Positions 1-11,452 of a stretch of DNA of 64,000 nucleotides are shown in pieces. Location of the stretch: positions 248,001 to 312,000 of the forward strand of contig JAHBYU010000001.1 in assembly GCA_019635775.1 (NCBI GenBank), read 5' to 3'. The DNA is from Rhizobiaceae bacterium (GTDB taxonomy: Bacteria; Pseudomonadota; Alphaproteobacteria; Rhizobiales; Rhizobiaceae). The position numbers were made by a program, and so were the translations under genes. Each line of letters begins with the position of its first letter. Within the stretch, counting starts at the first letter, position 1. The notes under the pieces were generated by a model. That model did not search any database and had not been told where the DNA came from. It saw only the letters and a list, made by a program, of their open reading frames with translations.

Positions 1-3000
1 ATACTGGATTGCGTGACGATCCTGGAAGAAAGCCTTGCCGAACTGCCGGATGACCGCAGGCAGCTCAGGCCGCTGCGCCAAAGGCTTCTTGACCGGATCG
101 TCGGCATGCGCCGCGCGGTGGGCACGATCAAGACGCAGCCCGAGATCGCATCGATACGCACGATCAACCTGACCGTGCAGGCGAGCGAGATCCGCAAGCT
201 TGCAGTGGCGATCGATACAGAGGCGAAATCGGCGCGCAGCGCAGTGCTCTCGGACTGGGCAGCCCGGCTCGAGGCAACCTGCGAAGCCCATGTCCAGGAC
301 GCCCATGGTGACGACCGCGCGGTCGCCGCCCTGCGCAAATCGCTTCTCGCGCTCAGCCAGCGGTGCCGGCAATATGCGTTCGAGATGGACTTCTCCTTCC
401 TTATGCGGATGGAGCGCAAGCTTCTTTCCATCGGCTATCGTGTGGAAGCACATCAGCTCGACGAGAGCTGTTACGACCTTCTCGCATCAGAAGCGCGTCT
501 GACCAGCCTGTTCGGCATTGCAAAGGGTGACTTGCCGACCGAACACTGGTTCCGGCTCGGGCGTCCCCTTGTCGAGATCGGTTTCCGAGGCGCGCTGATG
601 TCGTGGTCGGGCTCGATGTTCGAGTACCTGATGCCGCCCCTGGTCATGAAGGAACCGCAAGGCGGCATCCTCAACCAGACCAGCCATCTCATCATAAAGC
701 GGCAGATCCAGTACGGTAGGCAGAAGGATATTCCGTGGGGCATATCTGAGGCTGCCTACAACGCTCGCGACCGCGAGCTCACCTACCAGTACACGAACTT
801 CGGCGTGCCCGGCCTTGGCTTGAAGCGGGGGCTCGGCCTGAATACGGTGATCGCACCATATGCCACCGTGCTGGCAGCGCAGTTCATGCCGCGTGAGGCC
901 GTCGCAAACCTCGATTGGCTCCGCGATGTCGGCGCGCTCGGCCGATACGGCTATCACGACGCCGTTGACTACACACCCGAGCGGGTTCCGGAAGGAACGG
1001 ACCATCAGGTTGTCTACAATTACATGGCGCACCATTCCGGCATGACGATCGTGGCGGTTGCAAACGCTGTGTTCGAGGGCCGGATGCGTGACCGGTTCCA
1101 TAGCGACCCGGTGATCGAGGCCGCGGAACTCCTGTTGCAGGAAAAGGCGCCGCGCGACATCCCGGTTGCGCCGGTGCGTACAGAGGCGAATGAGCGGGTC
1201 AAGGGTCCGGTCGTCGAAGAGAGCCCAGACACGCGCATTATCCTTGACCCCGCGCTGGCATTGCGTTCGACCAGCCTCATGTCGAACGGCCGCTATTCGG
1301 TCATGGTCACCGCGACCGGGTCCGGCTACAGCCGTTGGGGCGAGCAGGCCGTGACGCGTTGGCAGGCCGACCCTACCGAGGACAGGCTCGGAACCTATGT
1401 CTTCCTGCGCGACATCGCGACCAATGACTGGTGGTCGGCCACGACGGAACCGAAGAGCGTGCCGTCCGAAATCTGCCAGACCCATTTCAGCGACGACAAG
1501 GCCACCTTCATAAAGTCTGTCGGTACGTTGCGCAGCGAGGTTGAGTGCATTGTCGTCTCGGAAGGCAACGGGGAGGCGCGCCGCGTCACAATATTCAATG
1601 ACGGCCCGAGCGACCGCATGATCGAGGTGACCTCGTTCGCAGAGCTGGTGCTTGCGCCAGAGGCAAGCGACAACGCCCATCCGGCCTTCTCCAAGATGTT
1701 CGTCGAGACGGAGATCGGGCCCGAGCGGAACATCATCTTCGCCGAGCGCCGCAAGCGCGCCCCAGGTGATGCCGACGTTGCCGCCGCACATTTCGTAACC
1801 GACCCGACCGGGGTGCGCGAGGCGGAGGCGGAAACCGATCGCCGGGCCTTCATCGGCCGGGGGCGCACGATCGCCGACCCGGCTGCCTTCGATCCGGAAG
1901 CGCGGCTGGCTGGCAATCACGGTTTTACACTCGATCCCGTCATGGCGCTCAGGCGCCGCGTAAGGGTGCGGGCCAACAAGAAGGTGTCTCTGACCTTCTG
2001 GACCGTGGTGGGGGCGAACCGGGCCGAAGTCGAGAAGACTGCAGGCCGGCTCGATCATACGGAAAGCTTTGAGCGGCAGGCCATGCTGGCCTGGACGAGA
2101 AGCCAGGTGCAGGCGCGCCACATAGGCCTCAGCCTTGCCGACGCGGCCAATGTCCAGAAGCTTGCGTCCTATCTCATTTACCCGGACGCCTTCCTGCGCC
2201 AGCCGGCGGAGACGATAGCTTCCGGGCTCGGACCGCAGGGCGCGCTCTGGCCGATGAGCATCTCGGGCGATTTTCCGATTTTCGTGCTGCGGATCGGAGA
2301 CGTTGCGGATCTTGAGATCGTCGCGAGCGCGCTGCGATACCAGGAATACATGCGTGGACGCGGTCTTGTTGCAGACCTCGTTATCGTCAACGAGCAGGCT
2401 TCCTCCTATGTTCAGGATCTCCAGCAGGCGATCGAACAGCTTTGCGAGAACAGCCGGATGCGTGGTTCCGAACTGGGGCCACGCCAGCACATCTTCGCCG
2501 TTAGGCGCGATCTCATGGACGAGGCTTCCTACAAGACGCTGCTTGCCGTTGCGCGCGTTGCGATCCATACGCGCAACGGCCTGATCTTCGACCAGATCGA
2601 ACGCGCGGAAGCCGCCGCGCTTGCCGCGCGCGATCAGATAAGGGTCGAGTTTGCCGGCGCTGTCGAGACGACCGAAACGCCCGCGCCAGTGATCCGCTCC
2701 GTCCCGTCCACGACTGGCGAAGGCCTTGCCCTGTGGAATGGCTATGGCGGCTTCGATAATGACGGGCGCGACTATGTGGTGCGGCTTTCGGGCGCGCGCT
2801 CGACGCCCCATCCGTGGATCAACGTGATCTCCAACCAGGCATTCGGATTCCACACCTCGGCGGAGGGCGCCTCCTTCACCTGGAGCCGCAACAGCCGAGA
2901 CTTCCAGTTGACGCCGTGGACCAACGATCCCGTCACCAACCGGCCGGGCGAAGCTTTCTATGTCCACGACCAGGCCAGCGGACGGCTTTTCTCGCCGTTC

Positions 3001-5121
3001 GCGGCTGTGGCGAGGGACGCCTCAACCAGCTATGAAGCTCGGCACGGGCAAGGTTTTTCTGTCTTCACCGCCAAGCGCGGGTCCCTGTCGCTCGAACTGA
3101 CCCAACTCGTCGATCCGGCCGATCCGGTGAAGCTGTCGCGCCTGACCGTCAGGAACGCCGGTTCGCTTGCTGCGCGCCTGCGCGTCTACGGCTATGTCGA
3201 ATGGGTGCTCGGCAACAACAGGGCAAAGTCCGCTCCTACGATCGTACCTTTCCTCGATGCAAGGACCGGCGCAATGCTGGCGCAGAATCCCTACAGCCTG
3301 GACTTCGGCGACCGTGTCGCGTTCCTGGCGACTGATGCGGCGACACAGTCGGTTACTGCGGATCGGTCGGAGTTCATCGGCCTGGGCGGGTCTGTCGAGA
3401 TGCCCAAGGCGGCTGCCAGCGGCGCAACCCTGTCCGGCAAGGTGGAGGCGGGCGTTGACCCTTGCGCGGCGATGGCGCGTGACATTGACGTTCCGCCGGG
3501 GGGCGAAGTCAGCCTGTTGTGGCTGCTGGGCGACGCCGGTTCCGCGGAGGAAGCATCCGCGCTGGTCGAAAAGCACAAGGCACGCGACTTTGCCGAAAGA
3601 CTGGCCGAAACCGAAAGCCAGTGGCGCGGTTTCCTTGACACGCTGCAGGTCGAAACGCCCGATCCAGCCTTCAACGCCATGGTCAACCACTGGCTGCCCT
3701 ACCAAAGCCTTGCCTGCCGCATCCGCGCGCGTTCCGCCTTCTATCAGGCAAGTGGCGCCTTTGGTTTCCGCGACCAGTTGCAGGACACGCTTGCGTTGTT
3801 GCTGCACGATCCATCGCTGGCACGCGAACAGATACTCAACGCCGCCCGGCGCCAGTTCAAGGAGGGCGACGTGCAGCACTGGTGGCTGCCGCGCACAGGC
3901 GCGGGCGTGCGCACAATGATCTCGGACGATGTCGTCTGGCTGGCCTATGCCGTGCATCGCTATTTGCGGGTCACCGGCGACGAAAGCCTTCTTGATGAGC
4001 AATTGCCATACATCACCGGCGAGGCTCTGCAACCGGGGCAGCACGATTCCTTCTATACGCCCGAAACTACGGAAGAGACGGCCAGCGTCTACGACCATTG
4101 CGCCAAGGCGCTTGACCTCGCCATCCAGCGATCTGCGGCCAATGGCCTGCCGCTCATCCTCGGTGGCGACTGGAACGACGGCATGAACCGTGTCGGCGAG
4201 GGAGGCAGGGGCGACAGCGTCTGGCTAGGCTGGTTCCTGCTGAAGACGCTTGGCAACTTCACGAGCATCGCCAAGGCGCGCGGCGACAAGAAGCATGCCA
4301 AGGCCTGGGACACGCATGCGCGCCGGCTGAAACAGGCGCTCGAAACCGCCGCCTGGGACGGCGAATGGTATCGGCGGGGGAGCTATGACGATGGCACGCC
4401 GCTGGGCTCTCGCCAGTCGGATGAGTGCCAGATCGATTCCATCGCGCAGTCATGGAGCGTCATGTCGGAGGGCGGCGACCCCGTTCGCTCGCGTACCGCG
4501 ATGGAAGCGGCCACGGCGCGGCTGGTGGACGAGGACCTGAAGCTCATCAGGCTATTCACCCCCGCTTTTCACGATACGCCCAAGGAACCCGGCTACATCA
4601 AGGCCTATCCGCCCGGCGTTCGCGAAAATGGCGGCCAATATACTCACGCCGCGACGTGGTTCGTGATCGCACTTGCCGAAATGGGCAAGGTCGATGAGGC
4701 GTGGCGCTGTTACTCGTTGCTCAACCCGGTCAACCACTCGCTGGATGAGCAGTCGGCCGAGCAGTATCGCACCGAGCCCTATGTCGTGGCGGCAGACATC
4801 TATTCGGCTCCCGACAAGGGAGGTCGCGGCGGCTGGACATGGTATACCGGTTCGGCGGGCTGGATGTACCGGGCGGCCGTGGAGAGCATTCTGGGCATCC
4901 GCAAGCAGGGTGACCGGATCGGGATAAAGCCCGCACTGCCCAGTGAGTGGGGCGGTTTCAGCGCAACATTGCGGCTCTCGGGAGCGGTTTACCGGATCAT
5001 TGTGCGGCGCGAAGAAGGCACGGAGACGACAATCGAAGTCGATGGAATTCGCCAGCCTGGCTCCGAGATGCCGTTGCGAGAAAGCGGAGAGATTGACGTC
5101 TCTGTAATCATCCCGAAATAG
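1..5121 (+). CDS. ndvB: Cyclic beta-1,2-glucan synthase, C-terminal ~1,700 residues (5' end outside window)
   Basis: The frame is open from base 1, so the true start lies upstream; the GTG at 13 is only the first internal start-like codon. The family is about 2,800-2,900 aa: an inner-membrane enzyme that builds cyclic beta-1,2-glucan on itself from UDP-glucose. The N-terminal membrane segments and GT84 glycosyltransferase domain are missing here. What is visible is the glycoamylase-like region (about residues 175-380, with WGISEAAYN and MAHHSGM) and then the large GH94-type phosphorylase region that sets ring size by phosphorolysis. GH94 marks are HPWINVIS, GGDWNDGMN near residue 1385 (its Asp is the expected general acid), PPGVRENGGQYTHAATW and GGWTWYTGSAGWMYR. 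The exporter gene ndvA follows 233 bases downstream. A terminator at 5145-5187 suggests ndvA has its own promoter. The family call is very secure. Confidence 0.96.
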   Translation: MLDCVTILEESLAELPDDRRQLRPLRQRLLDRIVGMRRAVGTIKTQPEIASIRTINLTVQASEIRKLAVAIDTEAKSARSAVLSDWAARLEATCEAHVQDAHGDDRAVAALRKSLLALSQRCRQYAFEMDFSFLMRMERKLLSIGYRVEAHQLDESCYDLLASEARLTSLFGIAKGDLPTEHWFRLGRPLVEIGFRGALMSWSGSMFEYLMPPLVMKEPQGGILNQTSHLIIKRQIQYGRQKDIPWGISEAAYNARDRELTYQYTNFGVPGLGLKRGLGLNTVIAPYATVLAAQFMPREAVANLDWLRDVGALGRYGYHDAVDYTPERVPEGTDHQVVYNYMAHHSGMTIVAVANAVFEGRMRDRFHSDPVIEAAELLLQEKAPRDIPVAPVRTEANERVKGPVVEESPDTRIILDPALALRSTSLMSNGRYSVMVTATGSGYSRWGEQAVTRWQADPTEDRLGTYVFLRDIATNDWWSATTEPKSVPSEICQTHFSDDKATFIKSVGTLRSEVECIVVSEGNGEARRVTIFNDGPSDRMIEVTSFAELVLAPEASDNAHPAFSKMFVETEIGPERNIIFAERRKRAPGDADVAAAHFVTDPTGVREAEAETDRRAFIGRGRTIADPAAFDPEARLAGNHGFTLDPVMALRRRVRVRANKKVSLTFWTVVGANRAEVEKTAGRLDHTESFERQAMLAWTRSQVQARHIGLSLADAANVQKLASYLIYPDAFLRQPAETIASGLGPQGALWPMSISGDFPIFVLRIGDVADLEIVASALRYQEYMRGRGLVADLVIVNEQASSYVQDLQQAIEQLCENSRMRGSELGPRQHIFAVRRDLMDEASYKTLLAVARVAIHTRNGLIFDQIERAEAAALAARDQIRVEFAGAVETTETPAPVIRSVPSTTGEGLALWNGYGGFDNDGRDYVVRLSGARSTPHPWINVISNQAFGFHTSAEGASFTWSRNSRDFQLTPWTNDPVTNRPGEAFYVHDQASGRLFSPFAAVARDASTSYEARHGQGFSVFTAKRGSLSLELTQLVDPADPVKLSRLTVRNAGSLAARLRVYGYVEWVLGNNRAKSAPTIVPFLDARTGAMLAQNPYSLDFGDRVAFLATDAATQSVTADRSEFIGLGGSVEMPKAAASGATLSGKVEAGVDPCAAMARDIDVPPGGEVSLLWLLGDAGSAEEASALVEKHKARDFAERLAETESQWRGFLDTLQVETPDPAFNAMVNHWLPYQSLACRIRARSAFYQASGAFGFRDQLQDTLALLLHDPSLAREQILNAARRQFKEGDVQHWWLPRTGAGVRTMISDDVVWLAYAVHRYLRVTGDESLLDEQLPYITGEALQPGQHDSFYTPETTEETASVYDHCAKALDLAIQRSAANGLPLILGGDWNDGMNRVGEGGRGDSVWLGWFLLKTLGNFTSIAKARGDKKHAKAWDTHARRLKQALETAAWDGEWYRRGSYDDGTPLGSRQSDECQIDSIAQSWSVMSEGGDPVRSRTAMEAATARLVDEDLKLIRLFTPAFHDTPKEPGYIKAYPPGVRENGGQYTHAATWFVIALAEMGKVDEAWRCYSLLNPVNHSLDEQSAEQYRTEPYVVAADIYSAPDKGGRGGWTWYTGSAGWMYRAAVESILGIRKQGDRIGIKPALPSEWGGFSATLRLSGAVYRIIVRREEGTETTIEVDGIRQPGSEMPLRESGEIDVSVIIPK

Positions 5122-5144
5122 ACTTGCGAAATTTATCACGGACG

Positions 5145-5187
5145 AGGCAGGCCTTGCCATCATTTCGCCGCAAGGCTGCCTTTTTTT
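5145..5187 (+). terminator. Rho-independent terminator of ndvB
   Basis: AGGCAG(g)CCTTGC at 5145-5157 pairs with GCAAGGCTGCCT at 5170-5181, leaving one bulged G and a 12-base loop. Seven T residues follow at 5181-5187. It starts 23 bases after the ndvB stop codon. Confidence 0.85.
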
Positions 5188-5354
5188 CTTAATTCTCAAA
5201 CCGTTAGGCGATCACGAGACGTTACGTCCGGTTTTTCTTTGTTGTTCAGAAAGACGGAACGGAACCTGTGAGGGTGCATTGTGTTGCGGGCCTCCTGAGA
5301 GTAGTGAATTGCTGATGGTGCGATGCACAATTTTTCGATGACGAGGTAATTGCG

Positions 5355-7127
5355 TTGTCTTTGTTCGAGATTTACTGGAGGGCGCTCCGGTATCTGGCGG
5401 CAGACAGGAGGCGTGTCGCCTTCATCTGCGCCGCGAACGTCATTCTGGCGATGGTGACGATTGCCGAGCCTATCCTCTTCGGCCGCATCATCGACGCCAT
5501 TTCCGACAAGGGCGACCTCGTGCCTACGCTGGCACTCTGGGCAGGGCTGGGCGTTTTCAATATCGTGGCCTTCGTGCTTGTGGCGCGCGGCGCCGACCGT
5601 CTGGCGCATGCGCTGCGGGCGGGTGTCCTGTGCGACTCTTTCGAGCGGGTTATCTCGATGCCGCTCTCATGGCACCACGAGCGCGGTACCTCGAACACGC
5701 TGCACACCATGCTTCGCGCCATCGACGCACTTTCGTCGCTCTGGCTCGAATTCATGCGCCAGCACCTCGCCACCGCTGTTGCTCTTGTCCTGCTGGTTCC
5801 GACCGCGTTGTCGCTCGACGTTCGCATGTCGATGGTTCTCGTGGCTCTCGGCGCGCTTTATCTGGTGATCGGCCGGCTCGTGATGCGCAAGACGAGCGCC
5901 GGACAGAAGTCTGTCGAGCAGCATCATCATAAGGTGTTCGGCCATGTAACCGATTCCGTCGGCAACGTGGCTGTCCTGCAGAGCTATAACCGGATGGGGC
6001 AGGAAGCGCAGGAACTGCGCGAGCATGTCCGATCGCTACTTTCCGTCCAGAACCCCGTTCTCGACTGGTGGGCGCTGGCAAGCGCGCTGCACCGGCTGTC
6101 GTCCACGATCTCCATGATGGTGGTTCTGCTCATAGGGGCCCTTTTGGTCTCGCGTGGAGAGTTGAGGATCGGCGATATTGTCGCCTTCACCGGCTTCGCC
6201 ACGCTGCTCATCAGTCGCCTCGAGCAGATTTCCAACTTCGTAAACCAGGTCTTCGAGGCACGTGTGAAGCTTGAGGAGTTCTACAAGCTCGAGGACGCGG
6301 CGGCAGCCGCGCAGGAGCCTGCCGACCTTCGCGAACTGGATCGCGTTGCCGGAAACGTGCGTTTCGAGAATGTCAGTTTCGAGTTCGCGAATTCCCACCA
6401 GGGCGTCTCCGACATCTCGTTCGAGGTAAAGGCAGGCCAGACCGTTGCGATCGTGGGCCCTACGGGGGCCGGCAAGACCACTCTCATCAACCTCCTGCAG
6501 CGAGTGCATTCGCCACAGCGTGGACGCATCCTGATCGACGGGGTCGACGTCGCTGGCGTGACGCGCAAGTCGCTGCGTCACCAGATCGCGACGGTGTTCC
6601 AGGACGCGGGCCTGTTCAACCGTTCGATCGAGGAGAACATCCGCATCGGGCGTGACGGCGCGGTGAATGACGAGATCCATGCGGCGGCGCAGGCCGCGGC
6701 CGCCCATGATTTCATTCTCGCGAAGACCGAAGGATACGAGACGCCGGCGGGCGAGCGTGGAAGCCAGCTTTCCGGCGGCGAGCGCCAGCGCATTGCGATT
6801 GCGCGCGCCATACTGAAGGACGCGCCTATCCTCGTGCTCGACGAAGCGACAAGCGCGCTGGACGTCGAGACCGAGGGCCGGGTCAAGGAAGCGATCGATC
6901 GTCTGCGGGCGAATCGCACGACCTTTATAATCGCGCACCGCCTTACCACCGTTCGCGATGCCGACATCGTCATCTTCCTCGACAAGGGACGTATCGTGGA
7001 GATGGGCGGCTTTGCGGAACTTGCCGCGCACAATGGCCGCTTCGCAGGCCTGCTGCGTGCGGGTGGCCTGCTCACGGACGAGGAAGTGCGTCGCGTCTCG
7101 CGCATAGCGGTCGAAGCAGCAGCCTGA
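5355..7127 (+). CDS. ndvA: Cyclic beta-1,2-glucan ABC exporter (NdvA/ChvA)
   Basis: Exporter half-transporter (590 aa; the active form is a homodimer) that moves cyclic beta-1,2-glucan from cytoplasm to periplasm. The N-terminal ~300 residues hold six membrane segments. The ATPase domain has Walker A GPTGAGKTT near 366-375, signature LSGGERQR near 471, Walker B ILVLDEAT near 491 and an H-loop in IIAHRLTT. The start is a TTG at 5355: it gives the family N-terminus MSLFEIYWRALRYL and has GAGG at 5342-5345 as a plausible Shine-Dalgarno. Position directly after the glucan synthase gene supports the substrate. Loss of NdvA/ChvA in rhizobia and agrobacteria is known to impair osmoadaptation and plant infection. 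Confidence 0.96.
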   Translation: MSLFEIYWRALRYLAADRRRVAFICAANVILAMVTIAEPILFGRIIDAISDKGDLVPTLALWAGLGVFNIVAFVLVARGADRLAHALRAGVLCDSFERVISMPLSWHHERGTSNTLHTMLRAIDALSSLWLEFMRQHLATAVALVLLVPTALSLDVRMSMVLVALGALYLVIGRLVMRKTSAGQKSVEQHHHKVFGHVTDSVGNVAVLQSYNRMGQEAQELREHVRSLLSVQNPVLDWWALASALHRLSSTISMMVVLLIGALLVSRGELRIGDIVAFTGFATLLISRLEQISNFVNQVFEARVKLEEFYKLEDAAAAAQEPADLRELDRVAGNVRFENVSFEFANSHQGVSDISFEVKAGQTVAIVGPTGAGKTTLINLLQRVHSPQRGRILIDGVDVAGVTRKSLRHQIATVFQDAGLFNRSIEENIRIGRDGAVNDEIHAAAQAAAAHDFILAKTEGYETPAGERGSQLSGGERQRIAIARAILKDAPILVLDEATSALDVETEGRVKEAIDRLRANRTTFIIAHRLTTVRDADIVIFLDKGRIVEMGGFAELAAHNGRFAGLLRAGGLLTDEEVRRVSRIAVEAAA

Positions 7128-7230
7128 TCCAGGCGTGCGCCCACGGGTGGATAGTGTGTCCCGCCGGATCGACAGTCGTGCGACGCTTGGCGCGATTGCG
7201 GAGGAAAGGCCGGAGGTCTATTGAATCCGC

Positions 7231-7989
7231 ATGAGCGAAACCAGCCAGACAGCACGGCGCCTCTACGATCTCGCCAACCCGACCCGGTTCGTGGCCTTGG
7301 CCGACGCCGTCCTGCCCTGGCTTGCTGGCCTGAGCGCTCTTGTGCTGGCTATCGGCCTCTATCTCGGTTTCGCCGCGCCGGAGGACTACCAGCAGGGCAG
7401 CACGGTGCGGATTATGTATATCCACGTGCCTTTCGCCTGGCTCTCGATGTTCTGCTACACGCTGATGGCGATATCGGCGCTCGGAACGCTCGTCTGGCGA
7501 CATCCTCTCGCCGATGTCTCGCTCAAGTCTGCGGCGCCGATCGGGGCCGTCTTCACGGCGCTGGCGCTGGCTACCGGCTCGATCTGGGGCAAGCCCATGT
7601 GGGGTACCTGGTGGGTCTGGGACGCCCGCCTCACATCGGTTTTCGTGCTTTTCCTGATGTATCTGGGAATACTGGCGCTCACACGTGCGCTGGATGATCC
7701 ATCCCGCTCTGCACGGGCGGCTGCCGTCATAACCCTTGTCGGCTTCATCAACATCCCGATTATCAAGTTCTCGGTCGACTGGTGGAACACGCTTCATCAG
7801 CCCGCATCTGTTTTCCGGCTTGATGGGCCGACGATTGATCCGTCTATGCTGTGGCCGCTGATGGTCATGGCAGTGGGCTTCACCTTGCTTTTTCTCACGC
7901 TGCACATCGTCTCCATGCGCACGGAGATCTACCGGCGGCGGATCATCGCCATGCGTCAGATGGCGGCACGGCAGGCCGACCGGGTCTAG
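7231..7989 (+). CDS. ccmC: Heme exporter/heme-handling protein CcmC
   Basis: Inner-membrane protein of system I cytochrome c maturation that presents heme to the chaperone CcmE. It is 252 aa with six predicted membrane segments. It carries the tryptophan-rich periplasmic WGTWWVWD motif near residues 124-131 and two candidate axial histidines, in YIHVPFAW (about 65) and WNTLHQP (about 190). GGAGG at 7212-7216 lies rather far from the ATG. CcmC normally sits with ccmA, ccmB, ccmD and ccmG; here it follows ndvA by 103 bases and its stop overlaps the convergent selO stop. No other ccm gene is in the window. Confidence 0.95.
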   Translation: MSETSQTARRLYDLANPTRFVALADAVLPWLAGLSALVLAIGLYLGFAAPEDYQQGSTVRIMYIHVPFAWLSMFCYTLMAISALGTLVWRHPLADVSLKSAAPIGAVFTALALATGSIWGKPMWGTWWVWDARLTSVFVLFLMYLGILALTRALDDPSRSARAAAVITLVGFINIPIIKFSVDWWNTLHQPASVFRLDGPTIDPSMLWPLMVMAVGFTLLFLTLHIVSMRTEIYRRRIIAMRQMAARQADRV

Positions 7990-9410
7990 ACGCCGCCGGA
8001 ATAAGCCTCGCGCATCAGGGCGATGTCCGTCAATTTCGCATGGAAAGCCGACCAGTCGTCGCTGTCGGCAATAGGCTTCCACAGTGCCTCGACCTCGTCG
8101 ATCAGCATCGTGCAAGGTGTGGAGCGCGCAAAATACCGATGGTCTAGGGCGAGGCCATCAAACGGCCGGTGGGCGGCGATGGTTGCGAAGACCGGTTCAA
8201 ATGATTCTGCCGCATAGAATTCCGCCGCAGGACTCGCTGCCGCGCGGCTCTCGCTTGCCCGGCCGCCATGCCAGTCGAAGAAGAACTGCTCGAAGGGCAT
8301 CTTGCTTTCGATCAGGAATTTCCAGACCGAGCGCACCAGCGCCAGCGTCGCTTCCTCGCTTTGCGGCGCCAACCCAAGCCTGCGCAGCATGGCGGCGTTG
8401 AACGCTTGCTGGAAGGCAACCTCGAAGCCGCGCAGGATGTCTTCCAGCTTCGATTTCTCGGCGATGGGAAGCAGGCATTCGGCAAGCCGCGTCAGGTTCC
8501 AGAGCAGCGTGTCTGGTTGGCGGCCATAGGCATATAGCCCGGTCTCGTCGAAATAGGCTGCCGTGAAGGCTGGATCGAGAACTGGCAAAAAACGCCACGG
8601 TCCGTAGTCGAAACTCTCTCCAGTCACGTTGATGTTGTCTGTGTTCAGGACGCCGTGGACAAAGCCGGCCAACATCCAGTTTGCGCCGGTCGTCGCCACA
8701 AGCCGGCAGACTTCCTCAAAGAAGGCAAGTGCCCGGTCGTCGCCGGCATCGCGCGAGAGGTGCGGCATGTAGGTGCTTATGGTGTGGTCGAGCAGCCTGC
8801 GAATGTTGTCGTACTGGTCGAGGTAAAGGAGACGCTGAAAGCTGCCGATACGGATGTGCGAATGGCTAAGCCTGACCAGTACGGAGGAGCGCGTTGGCGA
8901 AGGTTCGTCCCCGCGCATTAGTTCTTCGCCGGTTTCGATGAGGCTGAAGCTTTTCGATGTGTCGACGCCCAGCGCCTCCAGCATCTCGGTCGCCAGCACC
9001 TCGCGCACGCCTCCTTTCAGCGTAAGCCGGCCGTCGGCGGTGCGAGACCATGGCGTGCGGCCGCTTCCCTTGGTTGCCAGATCAAGCAGACGGCCGTCCT
9101 GAAGATCGTGCAACTGGGCGAACAGAAAGCCGCGTCCATCGCCGAGGTCCGGATTGTAAACGCGAAACTGGTGGCCGTGATACCTAAGCGCGAGTGGCTC
9201 GGGCAGGCTATCTGGCAGCGGCGCGAACCGACCGAAATGCTCGATCCATTCCGCGTCGGTCAAAGTGTCCAGCCCGACGCGTTGCGCCCAGCGGTCGTTG
9301 CGAAAGCGCAGGATGTGCTTTGGAAACTCTGCGGGGGAAACTTCGTCGAAGAAGGCTTCGCCAAGCGTGGAATGCGCGGAAGACGGACGGAAGTTCTTCG
9401 TTAAGGGCAT
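7986..9410 (-). CDS. selO: SelO/YdiU-family protein adenylyltransferase (AMPylase)
   Basis: Pseudokinase-fold enzyme (formerly UPF0061) known to transfer AMP from ATP to protein hydroxyl groups, with redox-related roles in bacteria and mitochondria. The 474-aa product is full length. Hallmarks are LATKGSGRTPWSR near 111-123 (ATP-binding Lys), HGVLNTDN at 252-259 (catalytic and metal-binding Asn/Asp) and ESFDYGPW at 265-272 (metal Asp). No C-terminal selenocysteine-type CxxU/CxxC motif is seen; the protein ends in EAYSGGV. The stop overlaps the ccmC stop tail-to-tail on a CTAG. It is probably a single-gene unit, because the sulfate operon lies downstream and is terminated separately. Confidence 0.95.
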   Translation of the reverse strand: MPLTKNFRPSSAHSTLGEAFFDEVSPAEFPKHILRFRNDRWAQRVGLDTLTDAEWIEHFGRFAPLPDSLPEPLALRYHGHQFRVYNPDLGDGRGFLFAQLHDLQDGRLLDLATKGSGRTPWSRTADGRLTLKGGVREVLATEMLEALGVDTSKSFSLIETGEELMRGDEPSPTRSSVLVRLSHSHIRIGSFQRLLYLDQYDNIRRLLDHTISTYMPHLSRDAGDDRALAFFEEVCRLVATTGANWMLAGFVHGVLNTDNINVTGESFDYGPWRFLPVLDPAFTAAYFDETGLYAYGRQPDTLLWNLTRLAECLLPIAEKSKLEDILRGFEVAFQQAFNAAMLRRLGLAPQSEEATLALVRSVWKFLIESKMPFEQFFFDWHGGRASESRAAASPAAEFYAAESFEPVFATIAAHRPFDGLALDHRYFARSTPCTMLIDEVEALWKPIADSDDWSAFHAKLTDIALMREAYSGGV

Positions 9411-9511
9411 CTGCGGCTCCGGCCGGGGAGTAACGGCATGGGCCGATATGTAGCGCTCGTGCGGCCCAAGGGGGAGGGCTGTCGTGTGATCGATACCGCT
9501 AATGATATGCC

Positions 9512-10558
<1,047 letters not shown>

Positions 10559-10567
10559 ATTGATTCC

Positions 10568-11452
10568 TCAGTGTCCCCTGTTGCCGGCGGCGAGCTGGTC
10601 CGCGTAGCGCCATTCCAGCCAGGATTTCAGAACAAGCGTGACCAGCGCCAGTCCTGCGAGAACAGCGGCGAGGCTGAATGCCGATACCTGTGCGAGCGCG
10701 CGAAACTCCTGATAGTAAAGCTCGATCTGCAGCGGCATGGTGACGGTCTCGCCCCGGAGCTTTCCCGATATAACCGCGACCGCGCCGAACTCGCCCATGG
10801 CGCGTGCGTTGCAAAGCAGCACGCCATAAAGGAGGGCCCATTTCACATTCGGCAGCGTGACGTGCCAGAAAGTCTGCCATCCGCTCGCACCCAGCGAGAG
10901 AGCGGCCTCCTCGTCGCCGGTGCCCTGGTCCTGCATCAGCGGGATGAGTTCGCGCGCAATGAAGGGGAACGTGACGAAGATGGTTGCCAGCACAATGCCG
11001 GGCACCGCGAAGATGATCCGCACTCCGAAATCCTGCAGGAACCATGCGCCAACCGGGGTGAACGGTCCAAGGAGCAGGATGTAGACGAGGCCTGCCACCA
11101 CCGGGGACACCGAGAAGGGCAGGTCGATCAGCGTTATCAGGAATGATCGGCCCGGAAAGCGATACTTGGCGATCGCCCATGCCGCCGCGATGCCGAAGAC
11201 GAGATTGCAGGGTACGGCGATTGCGGCCACCAGAAGGGTAAGCAGGATGGCGGAGATCGCATCAGGATCGCTGAAGGTAGCCAGCGCCTGCCACAAGCCC
11301 ATTTGCAGCGCCTGCACGAAAACCGTGACGAGCGGAAGGACCAGAAACACCGCCAGCACAAGGATCGAAAGGCCGATGAGCAGGTATCTGACGGCTGGCG
11401 GCTCGGTAACCGGGGAGACCGACTTTTTGAAGACCCCCTTAGACATTGCCAA
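10568..11452 (-). CDS. cysW: Sulfate ABC importer permease CysW
   Basis: Inner-membrane permease of 294 aa that pairs with CysT to form the sulfate channel. A short cytoplasmic N-terminus (about 20 aa) precedes the first membrane segment near 22-45. Five further segments form the MetI-type fold, with the ATPase-coupling EAA loop around [21 protein letters not shown]. Its start lies inside the end of cysT (14-base overlap), so the two permeases are probably translationally coupled. Confidence 0.94.
   Translation of the reverse strand: MAMSKGVFKKSVSPVTEPPAVRYLLIGLSILVLAVFLVLPLVTVFVQALQMGLWQALATFSDPDAISAILLTLLVAAIAVPCNLVFGIAAAWAIAKYRFPGRSFLITLIDLPFSVSPVVAGLVYILLLGPFTPVGAWFLQDFGVRIIFAVPGIVLATIFVTFPFIARELIPLMQDQGTGDEEAALSLGASGWQTFWHVTLPNVKWALLYGVLLCNARAMGEFGAVAVISGKLRGETVTMPLQIELYYQEFRALAQVSAFSLAAVLAGLALVTLVLKSWLEWRYADQLAAGNRGH

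Noticed and set aside
487-2967. 826-codon open frame on the minus strand inside ndvB
   Set aside because: It is antisense to a clear cyclic glucan synthase. Its product is low-complexity in Arg/Gly/His without a recognisable domain, as expected from GC-rich codon positions.
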